64,000 nt of DNA from Strongylocentrotus droebachiensis. Taxonomy: Eukaryota > Echinodermata > Echinoidea > Camarodonta > Strongylocentrotidae. The notes below the pieces were generated by a model. The model did no database searches, was not told where the DNA came from, and was given only the letters and a program-made list of their open reading frames with translations. The stretch is taken from NCBI GenBank assembly GCA_035222895.1, contig JAVYIG010001032.1, positions 248,001 through 312,000 on the forward strand. The letters run 5' to 3'. Position numbers and translations under genes: made by a program. Shown here piece after piece: positions 27,407 to 38,722 of this stretch (within the stretch, counting starts at the first letter, position 1; every line of letters starts with the position of its first letter).

Positions 27407-28084
27407 CTCTGTCACTGTAACGCGTCTTTACACGGGGACCAGACATCAATCGGTGGAAAGAAGGAGCTGCAGCGTGGAAGATGGCGCATTAGATTTGACA
27501 AGCTTTTGAAAGGTATGGTGGGCAGTGACCATAATACGGATATCCAGGGGAAGGAGAATAATTTAGAATTGTACATGTTGACGTATTGGTAGTCATTGGG
27601 ATTAAGAAGGATCGGAGTGGCATTTATAATATCTAAACGAGATTGCCATAGATCAATCAGTCATTTTGTTACTTCATACTAAATTTCAGACAGATGCTCC
27701 TTGCATTGTTACTTCCATAGTTCAATAGTTCAAGCCCCCTATTAACCGGGTTTCCGAATATTTTATATTGATGATAATGACTCTGAAAACGAGTTTCTGT
27801 ATTATACAAAAGGATTGAAAATCTGCATAAAAAATATCAAGATATCTTCAAAACCTTATGATTTATGAATGAGTGACCGGGTGAGAGTGAAACGAAACCG
27901 TCATAGACGACTTTCTGTAATTATCGTCTATAACAGAGTGTGTACAGAAAGCAAGCCTTGTTATGCTCGACAATAATGATCACAACATAATAATATATAC
28001 AGATAAATCAAAACAGATCTAGAGGGACAGGATAGTTCTAATTTTACTCATCGATGGGAATATAGTGATAGTGGTGGTTATTTT

Positions 28085-28268
28085 ACCTGACAGCTAAGAA
28101 GGCAATAAATGGTTAGTAAGCAACCAGAAGACCGACGGTTTAAGGTCCTCTCCGAGGGACCTGGTAATGAGGATTAATGCCTTACCAAAGGGCACTAGCG
28201 CATCAACTTGGCTTTACCCGGGTCACCGGATAACGAGACCACTGCTCTACCGACTGAGCTATTGCACC
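28085..28268 (-). mobile_element. tRNA-derived SINE
   Basis: On the minus strand it starts at 28268 with GGTGCAATAGCTCAGTCGG, a clear tRNA-like head with an A box (TAGCTCAGTCGGTAGAGCA region). A degenerate B box (GGTGACCCGGG) follows about 30 bp later. The body continues with CCTTTGGTAAGGC and GACCTTAAACCGTCGG and fades near 28085. Pol III promoter type and size suit a SINE; the family name is not known to me. Confidence 0.6.
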
Positions 28269-28516
28269 TTAGGAGTTAAATTTAATGTGTGATTGATACG
28301 CCTACCGAGAGAAGAATAATGTATCAACCTGTTGTGACGCTGAGACATTCATCTAATGCGACTACAGAAAGGACTTCATGGTTCATTTTCAAAGATATTC
28401 ATGTAATGGTAAACAAAATGGAATTTCGCGCCCCCAGGAATATCTATCAGATTCTACACTGGACACCTCTTCAATATTTCAAAACTCCGCTTGTCAATTA
28501 AGACATCGGGGCTTTG

Positions 28517-29090
28517 ATCACTGAATTGCTATCTGCTGATGACTGCATCCTTGTTGCTCACATCATCTATCATCTACAGGAAATGATGGACAGTTTCTCA
28601 AATGATGCAAAGAACTTTGGTTTGCAAGTCAGCATCACCTGTTACACCTCTAGAAAGCATAATCTCAGGTGATGGAACCATTGGAGAAGATTTTGGTACT
28701 AGCATTACTAAAGCTATTGTTGCCTTTGGGCGCCTCGAAGAATGCGTTTGGACACAACATGGGATAAAGATCAACATCAAAATCAAAATCTATCACGCCA
28801 TTGTCATCATTAGCCTGCTGTGTGGTGGTGAATCCTGGATGTGCTACAAACGATATTTCAGCGCTCTTAAAAGATTTCAACGGAGGCCTATGACGTCCAT
28901 GATGAGCAAACATCGGTAGGGCAAAGGAACCAACAATCAAGTCATCCGACCTACTGCAAAACCAACCGTTGTAGCAGCTAGACATACTCGAAATCAAGGC
29001 GTCAACCATCAACTGTCTGTGATGTCCATCAGACGAGGTTCCCCGAAAGTTCTACCAAAATCCTGCGACTTGTCTTTAGTCAGGGGTCAC
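28517..29090 (+). pseudogene. Decayed non-LTR reverse transcriptase relic
   Basis: One frame at 28517-28640 reads like the RT catalytic region, with Ala-Asp-Asp-Cys at 28535-28546 and KNFGLQVSI downstream. A different frame, 28602-28919, then matches the segment usually found after it: FGRLEE.VWTQHGIKINIK, then SLLCGGESWMCYKR and a KRFQRR stretch. Further decayed matches run to about 29090. The shift between frames and the stops show it is dead. The organisation fits RTs of RTE/CR1-related LINEs common in aquatic invertebrates; the clade is uncertain. Confidence 0.7.
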
Positions 29091-30344
29091 CTATTTGATA
29101 TAATTTATAACATTGCTTTATCATACCACAACCTGTATCTGCAATTATATTCAGTGATTATATAATAGCGCAGTATGAAAGCGATATTCATATGTCATTA
29201 TTATCACGGGGTATACCCATTCTGAATCCTGGCTATAGTCCAGTAGACCGACAACACACTAGATCGACACTACCGACATAGCATAAACATGAGGGTTTAC
29301 GAGACCAACATGTTGGCACTATTACTCAGCGGCGTATCCCAAAAACTTAATCCGTGGGGGGGGGGGTATCCTGCCAAGACAAGATGTAGGAAGTTATGTA
29401 TCTGTAGACAAACTCGTGTCGGTGTTTTTTGTATTTTTTGTGTATTTTAAACAGATTCTGAGGGTTCATAACTATACAACATTTTCTGTCTCGTGCATGG
29501 GTTGTCGGAAGTTTAAAACGGGATGTCCCGCATATCCCTGGCACATCACCAACGTCATCTGGCAAGAAATGAATAAGGTTCCCACACTCAGCCCATGTGA
29601 GATGGGTACAGGTAAAAAGAAATTCCAAGGATGCCTCGCACCCTCCTTCGCCTATGAACAGATGAAGATAATAATATGGCGCAACAATATGTCACACAGG
29701 TAGTGTGATCGCGCTACTAATTTTGATACTCAATTTCCGTGTTATTCATCTTTATAATGAAGCCCCAAATCTGTCACCACAAGCAATTAGAGGTGTATCA
29801 CCTTTAATTAGACTTTCAACTCTTTGGGTTTCCTAGTGTAGGTCGGAGGTCCTCGGTGATTGACGAATAAATTTAGCTGTCTTTTTATATGAATAAATCC
29901 AAGCGCTCTCATAAAAACCTAGTTTTACAGTTAAAGTAATGATGTCAAAGGACTGGAAACCTGAAAATCCTTTTTGTGTCAGACAAAACAGAGATCCCAT
30001 TTACATGTATGTTTTTGAAAGGCGTCATCATTTATACATGTACATTATGTATATCATGTTTATGTAATTTCCAATGTATAAATGTATGGAATTGAAAGGT
30101 GTTTACTTGATGTATCTGTGTTTTTTTTACAAATGTGTTCATATAAAGATAGAATTGAATAATTCAAAATGAATTCGTAGTAATTATCAGTGGCGTTTCC
30201 AGCAAACTGCCGTTCGTCTCTATTTCCCACTCGCTTTAAAGGAATTTTTAGTAATTGGCCCGGTTAAAAAAATTGGCCAACTTCAACCTCTTAATTATTA
30301 AATGTATTTTTGGTAATCATGTTGTTTCGGTAATGTTCGGGAAG
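29091..30344. other. Intergenic, no gene recognised
   Basis: Contains a G11 run at 29356-29366 just after CAGCGGCGTATCC, which resembles one end of a GTGGCGTA-type MITE (compare 34.55 kb), but no opposite end was found. Two opposing 93-95 codon frames at 29.35-29.70 kb have no recognisable features. Confidence 0.5.
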
Positions 30345-30702
30345 CCTAATAATAATAATAATAATATTTAATTTTTATATAGCGCTTAATACAAATGTCT
30401 CTAAGCGCTTTACAAATATACTATTACCCCGGTCATTGGATTGAGTGCTTGCCCGCACACACTGTGTGCACAATCTCCACTCCCTGGGGAGCTTTCTTTC
30501 CGGGCGTTACTTGACGCTCACAAGCTGTTTGACCAACAATGACGGCCGCATCCTATATACCGGGTACCCATTTGACACCTGGGTGGAGAGTAGCAAGTGC
30601 AGGTTAATATCTTGCCAAAGGATATTAGTGCCGTGTCGGGATTCGAACCCTCGACCTTCGCATCTCCAGTCAAGCGCCTTAAACCACTCGACCACGACAC
30701 TC
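30345..30702 (-). mobile_element. tRNA-derived SINE with LINE-like 3' tail
   Basis: Reads on the minus strand. The head at about 30702-30632 is tRNA-like (Ser/Leu type): GTGTCGTGGTCGAGTGG with the A box, then a perfect B box GGTTCGAATCC (complement of 30639-30649), and 3' bases CGACAC pairing with the 5' GTGTCG. A body of about 210 bp follows. The tail has TAAAGCGCTTAGAGACAT.. AAGCGCTATATAA and ends in (ATT)n at 30347-30366. The tail closely matches the 3' end of the LINE at 22.8-23.18 kb. Short GCCTAA flanks on both sides may be a target duplication. Confidence 0.8.
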
Positions 30703-31095
30703 CGTGGCCTAACTATAAATCAGAAAACAAACTTGGAAAATAAGAAAGGTCACAATGATTCAGTTTGTTTTTCCCTCCCATGCACTGGTGACGCCAAATG
30801 CTTACTGATAATTCAAAACAAAACTCTTGAAGATATACTTTTAGCGGGCACGCCTATATGAGATTATGAAAGTGTTGATTGGTTTAAGTATTGATGTAAG
30901 TGGATTCGAACTGACTACAACGCCCATGACAAGCACCATTGAACGAAGATTATTTCCGAAATGTATTGTCAATGAATTTCGTAACATTTTTAAGTTCACT
31001 TGGATAATAATCAATCTACTTTCTTTCTTTCTTAATGACGCTCAAAATAATATTTTTGACGTCCGAAATTTTCAATTATCCCAAGTGTAAAAAAT

Positions 31096-31285
31096 CTTTC
31101 GATTGTATTTTTATAATAAATACGAAATACAAAATACCTCTTATGTTTTAACTGAAATGCTTTTTGACAATACTTGTGATGTTCATTTCTTTCGAGTGTA
31201 TTTTTATAATAAATACAACATACAAAATACCTCTTATGTTTTAACTGAAATGCTTTTTGACAATACTTGTGATGTTCATTTCTTG
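31096..31285 (+). repeat. Tandem duplication, 2 x 93 bp
   Basis: The 93-bp unit starting CTTTCGA at 31096 is repeated from 31189, nearly identical (for example ACGAAA against ACAACA in the middle). As 93 is divisible by three, both strands show repeated but probably non-coding frames. Confidence 0.85.
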
Positions 31286-32037
31286 TCATCTTGTGTAAGC
31301 ACTTTAAAATATTCACATTGAAGATGATAACTTTCATTATTCCTACAATGTCATATTACATTTTTATAATAGCCGTTTATGTAGATATTATGTATTTGTA
31401 ATCATGTACGTTATCTTGAATTGAGGTGACGTACATCCGCCATTCATTCTTTTTATATTCTTATAAATATTTTGATGATGCCCTTACGTTCAGATAGTTT
31501 TTTTTAAATCTCCATGCACGTCTTTCATAATCATTCTCATAAACCTCAAGTCTTCTGTACGTTAACGTGACCAAGTACGTCGATACTCTTGAATATAATT
31601 AGGTTTTTATAAGTAAAATGAGTGATAAACAAGATGCCATGCATGTCGTATAAGATTCAGAGTTTATTTTTCAACAAGACGAGGTTGTATTCCTTTTAGA
31701 ACAGACCATGGATTATAAAGTTGAAGATTAAACAGCATTGTATATTCTTTAAAATGATGAGCAATAACGAGTCGATAAATAAAAATCAATTTTTCTATCG
31801 ATTCGGCATTCAAAAGATATAATACAATGGCATAAAAATATAACAACATGAGATATGAAATATAAACTAAAAACAAATAATAAAGAATCACCTCCTGAAA
31901 TTGCCTTGAAGGGGGAAAAAGGGGAATTTTGAATTTCCTTATGAACCTTAGGCCTTCCCCATCGGCTCCTGGAAATGAACCAGAGGAAGCTACAAACATA
32001 AGAACAAAACTAGACTTTAATTCGTCACTTAGACGAA
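31286..32037. other. Intergenic, no gene recognised
   Basis: AT-rich, no family features. A 111-codon minus frame (31664-31999) is hydrophobic and low in complexity and is probably chance. Confidence 0.5.
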
Positions 32038-32340
32038 TTAGGTGATACGTATGATAATGGTTTACATAACGAATAATGCATTACACGATATATTATTTTA
32101 TGAAATGCTTCTTCCATTTATATGCTTCTCCCATTATGATCTATTCATATGTCAAGATTAAATTGTGTTTCCTTGATCATCATGGATCTAGGGAAGATAG
32201 ATTGAAACAATATATGACCTTTGACCCTGTGCAGTAACCAGTTACACATTTGAATCTAATTTACATCATGAAGAACACTTTTTGACGATTTTATCTTATT
32301 CAAAGAAATGAAAATGTAATTGATAAATGATTATCATCAT

Positions 32341-32395
32341 TATGATAATGATGATCGTAATGATCATGATCATGATCATGAGCGCGATCATGACA
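32341..32395. repeat. GATCAT repeat
   Basis: Near-perfect ATGATC / GATCAT tandem repeats, self-complementary, inside the 32.04-34.05 kb element. Confidence 0.75.
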
Positions 32396-32705
32396 TCTTA
32401 TTGAAAAAATGAGGGCTGATTTAGATACCATATAGTCTCAGCTAGAACATACTCAAAAATCAACAAAATCCAAGCAGAAATAACGGCGATATTGCTCGCA
32501 AAAGACAGGAATGTAGACTCCAGATTTGAGAAAAAGTCATCTCCCATAGGGATTACACGCAAAAAGTAATGGATTAAGTGAAAATAGGGTAATAATAAAG
32601 TAAAAAGGGTTATTTATGACATTATTTGCAAATCTACGTGTTAAAATATTCAAATGAGATGGTACAGTAAAGGTCAAAAGGAAAAAAAGTGGAAAAAAAA
32701 AGTGT

Positions 32706-32780
32706 TGGAGACACCCGGACTCGAACCAGGGATCTCGAGGTTGGAAGTCAAGTGCGTTACCGATATACCAAAACATCTCC
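32706..32780 (-). pseudogene. tRNA-like sequence (pseudogene or SINE head)
   Basis: The minus strand starts GGAGATG at 32780 and ends TGTCTCC plus A at 32706, a seven-pair acceptor stem with two G-T pairs. A perfect B box GGTTCGAGTCC (complement of 32717-32727) is present. An A-box-like TTGGTATATCGG follows the acceptor. The likely loop CTTCCAA would give anticodon TCC (Gly), but the flanking bases do not form a normal five-pair stem, so it is probably not a functional tRNA. CATCTCCCATAG and GATTACACG occur both at its 5' end and at 32538-32560, consistent with insertion or local duplication. Confidence 0.55.
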
Positions 32781-33414
32781 CATAGCGATTACACGTAAAC
32801 GGGAAATGGAATTCAGAAATGCTACTTTGCAAGTAAAATATGAGCATGATCCCGGCATATGATAGAAAAATGAAGTACACATTGGAGATAGCTTATTGTC
32901 TCAGCTACAACATACTCGAAGGTCACCGAAAAAAAGTCAAACAACGGAGATGTTGCTCGCGAAAGACGGAAATGTAGAATGCAGTTTTGAGAAATAGTCA
33001 TGTCCCATAGACAATACACGCAAAATGTGAAAAATTGACATGCCTCCTTTAATTGCAAAAATACGCCATGATACCTTTGTCAAACAGGAAAATTGTGTAC
33101 ACTATATTTGTAGGAAATTATCTCAGCTACAACATATCAAAATTTTGAAGAAAAACAATCGATATTTTCAGAGATACAATTAATTTTCCAAAAATATGCA
33201 AACGTCATAATATGCAAATTTAAATTTTGAGTTCGGAGGCCATTATGATGACATCATGAGTTAATTGAGGATCAAATGAGACATGAAATCATATCTCCAA
33301 CTCATGATCTATCAACATATGAAAACATATTGGGAGTTCATATCTATTCTGAAGAGTTACAATGAATTTTGTATAGGTATGTTTTTGCCCATATATTGTG
33401 GATAAAGATAACGC

Positions 33415-33720
33415 AGATCCGCGCGCGCTGTCAACTTTGACGGACGCTCATTGCGTTATTAAAAGGTGAACAAATTATCAAAATGCTTGGAAAAATGTGC
33501 CAAATACGCTGAAATAGAAAATTTGGCAATTCTATGTTACAAAATGCTAGTGCGCACAAAAAAAACGCGCGCGCATGCGCGTGTGCATGATTTTTTGTCA
33601 AATGCTCCATATGGCCTAAAACGTATGCAAAAAAAATTTGAGATGATTTAGAGCATTTTTAATTTTTGCGCGCGCGTAAACGCGCGGACGAACGCGCCCG
33701 CGCACATTTGCGCACGTTTA
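33415..33720. repeat. CG-rich alternating purine-pyrimidine patches
   Basis: Three short patches of GCGCGC / CGCGCATGCGCG type (33421-33430, 33565-33588, 33668-33715) sit in otherwise AT-rich DNA. These are left-handed-DNA-prone sequences and are unusual for the window's composition. Confidence 0.65.
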
Positions 33721-34550
33721 TTGACCTGAAATTGACCGGACGAATATTGATCTTATTCATGATAAATATGAATGAAAAATTACTTTCCGTTATGAAGATA
33801 TGATCATAAGTTGATTTTCACAAAATGGCGCCTAGATGACGTCATAATGACTTTGAGTCTTTGAAAAGTCACGCAGTTCTAAGTTAGACTAAGATCTATC
33901 ATCATGGCAAGTTTCATGATAATGGCTTTATTCAGTCTTGAGATATCCTGCGAACAAATTCGAGGAAGAATAATAATAAATAAATAAATAATAATAAAAA
34001 TCTTGACGAAATCAAAAGGTGATACGTCTACGTACGTATCACCTAACAAGAACAAAAATAGGAAATAAAAAATATGAAATAGCCTATAATGAAGGAAGAA
34101 AAAGAAGAAACCACCCACACAGAAGCAACCATGACAATTGATCTCATGAAATCTTTGACGTGATGCACTATGTGAATAGCGAATAGAATTGCTATTAGGC
34201 CTACATAAATGTCTTTAGGATATTTAGTGTTTAGTTCAATTTCTAGAGCCTCAAGAGTGAGAAATAAATCATCTCCTCGTATGTTGAAGCATCGGTAAAA
34301 CCCTTTTAAAGAAAGGAAAATGCCGATAGTTTCCAAAATCCTTCTTTTAGATTAAACAATATAAAGATAAGAAAACTATTGCCCATCTACACAAGTAGGC
34401 TTGTAAACTGATATCGTAACCTTTCAAATTCATTTGGACGTTGGTATTGTTGTATCCGTATGGGAGATGAAGACCTTAAATGAATGAACGAAATATAAGA
34501 TTCTAAGAGCAAGGTAGAATGTAGAGAACCATGCCCGAATTGTTTATTAC

Positions 34551-34772
34551 TAGTGGCGTATATAATTATGAGACAAGGTGGCATGTATCATCGATAAGAT
34601 GGAGAACAAGAGTGAAAGAGAAGCGGAGAAAATGAAAGGGAGAGGTGAAAGGAGGGAAAAAAGAATAAGGCTAAATCACAACCTCTCCTGACCTATCATT
34701 CCTATTCAATTCACTGTTTAATATCATTGCCCCACCCCCTTAATGGCTTGCCCCGTGCTACGCCACTATCAT
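34551..34772. mobile_element. Probable MITE with AGTGGCGTA ends
   Basis: AGTGGCGTA near 34553 and its reverse complement TACGCCACT near 34760 bracket about 220 bp; the right end reads GTGGCGTAGCACGGGGC on the minus strand. The interior is purine-rich. No frame and no clear target duplication. The type resembles small elements with GTGGCGTA ends, but the match is short. Confidence 0.45.
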
Positions 34773-35740
34773 TAATATCATGCCCTTGGGCCTATCACAA
34801 GATTTGATGAGATATTTAGAAATGTCAATCATTTGTGCGGGTTGGTAGAGTATTACAAATGATTTCCTTTTTCTTGCGTAACGCTCGCGGCAATAACTTA
34901 TTATTTCAATGTCTGCTATTGCTATTATCATAGCAGCTTTTTCTTAGAATTGTTATTAGCTGCGCTCTACAGTTAATTCACAGGCCCTCAAAGGTAAAGC
35001 AATTATTGGACTATTGATAGATGACTACGTCACTTACTGAACACCCGTTATAGATTCACAGGTAAACTACTTTATCGAAGCTATAGTTCAATAACTACAT
35101 CATGACTGTGTAGCTGTTTGGCCTATAAGAAACGAGTATCACAATCTATGTCGATAATTCTGATTGATAGTTACTCAAATCAAATATTAAACTGATAAAT
35201 GTCGGCAGGGCAAGGGGTTCATTTGAGCGTTGATATTAGTTAATCTCTCTGTAAACATCCATTAGAGTGTATGGGTTTATGATCACATTATCGTTCCGCA
35301 TCTAGATCACGTGATGTCGAGTCATGGAAGCGCCATGCACTCTCTGGTATGCGCTTGCGTATCCCTGCAAGACTTTGTTCTTTTTCGAGGGACCCGGAAA
35401 CCGAATCCTGCTTTTAATAGATTTAGTTTTTGCCAAGATTTAAAGTCTTACCACGCACAGTTGAATGTACTTTTTTTGGCATAGACCATTCTTCATTCCT
35501 TTCATCTCATTTTACAGCCACTTTCTGTCATTATTACCCCCCCCCCCCCTCTCACTCTCATTTTTCCTTCTCCAGATATTGTTGTCTCTTTAATATCTAT
35601 AAAGTGTTTGACCGTCCCGGAAAAAGAAAATTCTTCTCCCCTCTTTATATTTATCATCTCTCCGAAATACTGTTTCTTATCTCTTAACAAGCCTATTTAC
35701 CCGTTCTTTAATTAATACCCCTCTCTCTATATACTCCCCC

Positions 35741-35744
<4 letters not shown>

Positions 35745-35771
<27 letters not shown>
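35745..35771. repeat. (TC)n microsatellite
   Basis: Uninterrupted CT dinucleotide repeat on the plus strand within a broader pyrimidine-rich region. Confidence 0.9.
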
Positions 35772-36897
35772 TATCTTCTCTTTCACTTAATGCTTACTCT
35801 CCATGTCCCACCCTTTGAACCCCTTCTCCTTTTCTCTCTAGTCTCAATCAGAGTCAAATTCGTTCCCCTCCACCTATCTCTCTTTTCCCTCCATTGATCC
35901 CGCTTGTTTCAGTCTTCCATTTCACCTCTCAGAGAATAAATCTCCTGGGTTCCATTTTGAACCATGTCTCGGTTATCACACCCACTTAATCAGTAGCGAT
36001 TACCTGTCTTCACAATGCGTTGCTCCCGTCACTTTCTCAAGTGGAAAGTGTAGTCGCACTCAAACCGTAAAGTGCATTCACTCTCTCCAATGAGCACCTC
36101 TCAACATTGTGATCGATGTGATTAAACTTCAATCGCAACACTGTTGACAATACACGCTTCAATTGCATCTGATTTCGGCGTGTAGGCGGTATCAGAGGAT
36201 TTAATCAACCAACCCATAAAGGATGGATGCCAATGTATTGTAGAGATATGGAAATAAATGCCGCTTGTCCCCGCCGGGTATCTCCGGAAGAGATTCACAG
36301 CTCGCCTGACAGGAATATGAAGATGAATGAAGGTTATTCTCAATAACGACTGTTCCGTCCCCAAACCGTCATCTAAATTCCTACCTCCTCACTCAAACCC
36401 TCCTCCCGTGACAGTGATGCCATTTAAGAGTTAATAACTATTTCGACCCAAGAGGAACGTCCATTACCTTCATCTCGCTCTCCTCCATTCACGAAAGATG
36501 ACCCGAGTCAGCTCCTTGGAAGGAAGACGACCATTCGATCGCCTCACAAATCGATCTTTAACAGTTCAAAGAATTAAGAAAAGGTTGAAAATAAACCCAC
36601 GAAGCACGAATGATCAATTATAATCGTTTTTGTTTACCACGTAACCGTTCATTCAACCTGTTTGACTCGATGATTATATACACTCAATTTAGTGCACGCA
36701 TGCACGCATAACACGTCTACAATATTGTAACTTCGTCTTACGAAGACAGATATCCAATGTACCTGCCCCTTGTCCCACTGGCCTCTCCAGTTTCTACGAT
36801 CAACTTCACTCCTTAAATCTGTGTAACATCAAACTCATTCAAAATAGCAATATGGAAATAAAAAGCTACACGAATGTCTTACCAGTTATCTTCCATA

Positions 36898-36925
36898 CCC
36901 CCCCCCCCTCTCTCTCTCTCTCTCC
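36898..36925. repeat. C11 followed by (TC)n
   Basis: Eleven C and then a TC dinucleotide run on the plus strand, about 160 bp upstream of the L1-like LINE. Confidence 0.85.
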
Positions 36926-37087
36926 TTTAAAAAATAGGCCCGTTAGATTTAAAGAAAAATACTAAACATGTAAATCGATGTTTCACATTTTCGGACAAAA
37001 ATTATCTGTCATCCATCTCAATTCTCCATCACAAATGATGTTGGTATCATTATATAGAACTTTGTGAAATGAACAATTGTCTACTTC

Positions 37088-37627
37088 ATGAAGAAGTCCA
37101 TATCTACCATAGATGGCGGTAGACCTGTCACATCTGACTTCATTAAGTCCTTAAGTCCATATTTATTCTTGTTAATCATAGAAACATTAGCAGTGGTTAT
37201 TCGCAATGAACAAAAATTAAAAGGTATTTTGATAGGCAATATACAGACAAAGAAAGTAATGTATGCGGACGATTGTTCAATTTTTTTGAAAGACACAGAA
37301 GATATGAAAATCTTAGACAAAATATTAGATTCCTTCTCTCAGGTATCTGGATTAAAAATTAATAGGGATAAAACACAAATTATGAAGCTTGGTTCTTCTA
37401 GTCATAGTAATGAAAATTTGACCGGTATAACATTGGGTAAGATGGTTTCTCTGGTAAAAGTTCTTGGAATATACTTATCTTTGGATATTAATGTTAAAGA
37501 AGAAATGAATTATAAGGAAATACTGAGCAAAATAAAAAGATCGTTAGGGTGGTGGAAGCAACGGGATTTAACACTTTTTGGGAAAATTCAATTGGTTAAA
37601 GTATTTGCAATCTCTAAATTACTATAA
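37088..37627 (+). pseudogene. L1-like ORF2 fragment: RT palm and thumb
   Basis: 179 codons. Leu-Ser-Pro-Tyr-Leu-Phe (about residues 24-29) corresponds to the usual SP.LF motif, and YADD (about residues 59-62) is the RT catalytic box. These are followed by GLKINRDKTQ and the LTLFGKIQLVKV thumb motif. The residues before LSPYLF do not show the normal RQGDP motif, so the left edge is scrambled or truncated. It ends at a TAA (37625-37627) that interrupts the normal frame; the next fragment continues in the same frame after 9 bp. Confidence 0.85.
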
Positions 37628-37636
37628 TCTTCTATA

Positions 37637-38722
37637 ATGTCGGTACCACCAAGTGTTTTCAAGGAAGTTGAAAAGATATGTTTTAATTTTATATGGAATG
37701 GACATGATAAGATAAAAAAGAATATTTTATATTCGAACTATGATAAAGGGAGTTTGAAAATGTTGAATTTCAAGTACATGATCTATGCACAGCGTGTAGT
37801 GTGGATTAAGAAACTGCTTGGTGGCAATAATGACATGAAATGGAAACAATTTTTCGAATATATATTCAGAACGGTAGGAGGAAAGTTAATATTTCTTTGC
37901 AATTATAATCCCAAAACAATCAATATTAAGGCACCCAATCTATACTTGGATTTTTCGAACATCTGGAATTATTTAAAGGAGAAGGAATATATTGTAAAAG
38001 AAACACATAATGAAAATCAAATTATCTTTAACAATACTTTTATTGAAGGTAGGATAATTCCTTTTAATGCAAAATTATTTCATGTGAACATTTTTCAAGT
38101 TAAACATTTGACGGACGCAGAAGGTGATATGAGATCAGTGGACTATTTCATAAGAAAAGGTCTTAATGTAGACGATCTGTTTTTTCTTAATGATCTATAC
38201 ACCAAATTGCCAGCTGCCTGGAAGATTAAGATAATTTGCAGAGGGAGAGATGATACTCTAAATGACACTGTTGATCTTTCCAACATTAACTTTATCATTA
38301 ACAAAACAGTGTATTCTTTTGAGTCTGTCTCTTCCAAAATGCTCTATAACGTTTTTATTGCTATAATACAAGATGCATTTGCTTTTAAACATCCAGAGGT
38401 AATAGCTTTAAATCTAGATAAGTCGGAAACTACAACATGTTTCTCAATCCCCAGATTTTCCACTCTAGATGGGAAGTTAAGGGAATTTCAGTATAAACTT
38501 TTACATAACATTATATTTTGTAATGATAAATTGTATCTTACTGGATTAACACAGTCAAATTTATGTTCCTTTTGTAGAAAAGAAGTAGAAACCTATCGTC
38601 ATATCTTCTTTGAATGTTCTAAAGGATCCAGAATATGGAATGAGATGGGAAACAGTTTAAAGATGTTTCAGTTTCTTAATATGCAATGGATTGATGTGTT
38701 GCTTGGTTTCAGAAAAATATGA
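37637..38722 (+). pseudogene. L1-like ORF2 fragment: C-terminal domain
   Basis: 361 codons in the same frame as the RT fragment. It begins with the post-thumb segment (ICFNFIWNG.. and GSLKMLNF), typical of L1/Tx1 proteins. Near the end is a zinc-knuckle: Cys-Ser-Phe-Cys at residues 310-313, then RHIFFEC about ten residues later. Its stop results from a frameshift: the usual end of the protein continues in another frame from about 38719. Confidence 0.85.

Larger units (their letters stand above)
32038..34046. mobile_element. Putative 2-kb element with 14-bp terminal inverted repeats
   Basis: TTAGGTGATACGTA (32038-32051) and its exact reverse complement TACGTATCACCTAA (34033-34046) bracket the region; if TA is the target duplication, the ends are GGTGATACGTA. 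The right end also contains a second GGTGATACGT just inside, forming a local hairpin (34018-34044). Inside are three diverged copies of a TCTCAGCTACAACATA unit (about 32436, 32897 and 33120), a tRNA-like segment, a CG-rich alternating stretch (33.42-33.71 kb) and an AATAAATA tract next to the right end. No transposase frame is seen, so it is non-autonomous or composite. Confidence 0.55.
34773..37087. other. Intergenic with polypyrimidine tracts
   Basis: No gene recognised. Contains C13 (35537-35549), a long CT-rich region (about 35.53-35.90 kb) with clean (TC)n at 35745-35771, and C11 plus (TC)n at 36898-36925 immediately before the LINE at 37.09 kb. Confidence 0.6.

Noticed and set aside
27186..27592. 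Overlapping 87-97 codon frames at the GA microsatellite
   Set aside because: Translations are Arg/Glu or Ser/Leu repeats created by the dinucleotide repeat.
29347..29703. Opposing 93-95 codon frames
   Set aside because: No recognisable motif on either strand, and a G11 run at the edge suggests repeat-derived sequence.
30632..30702. Functional tRNA-Ser/Leu gene
   Set aside because: The anticodon and T stems have mismatches and the sequence continues into a SINE body with an (ATT)n tail.
30445..30861. 138-codon plus frame
   Set aside because: Most of it is antisense to the tRNA-headed SINE at 30.35-30.70 kb.
31032..31337. 101-codon minus frame with an internal protein repeat
   Set aside because: The repeat comes from the 93-bp DNA tandem duplication; no family features or splice context.
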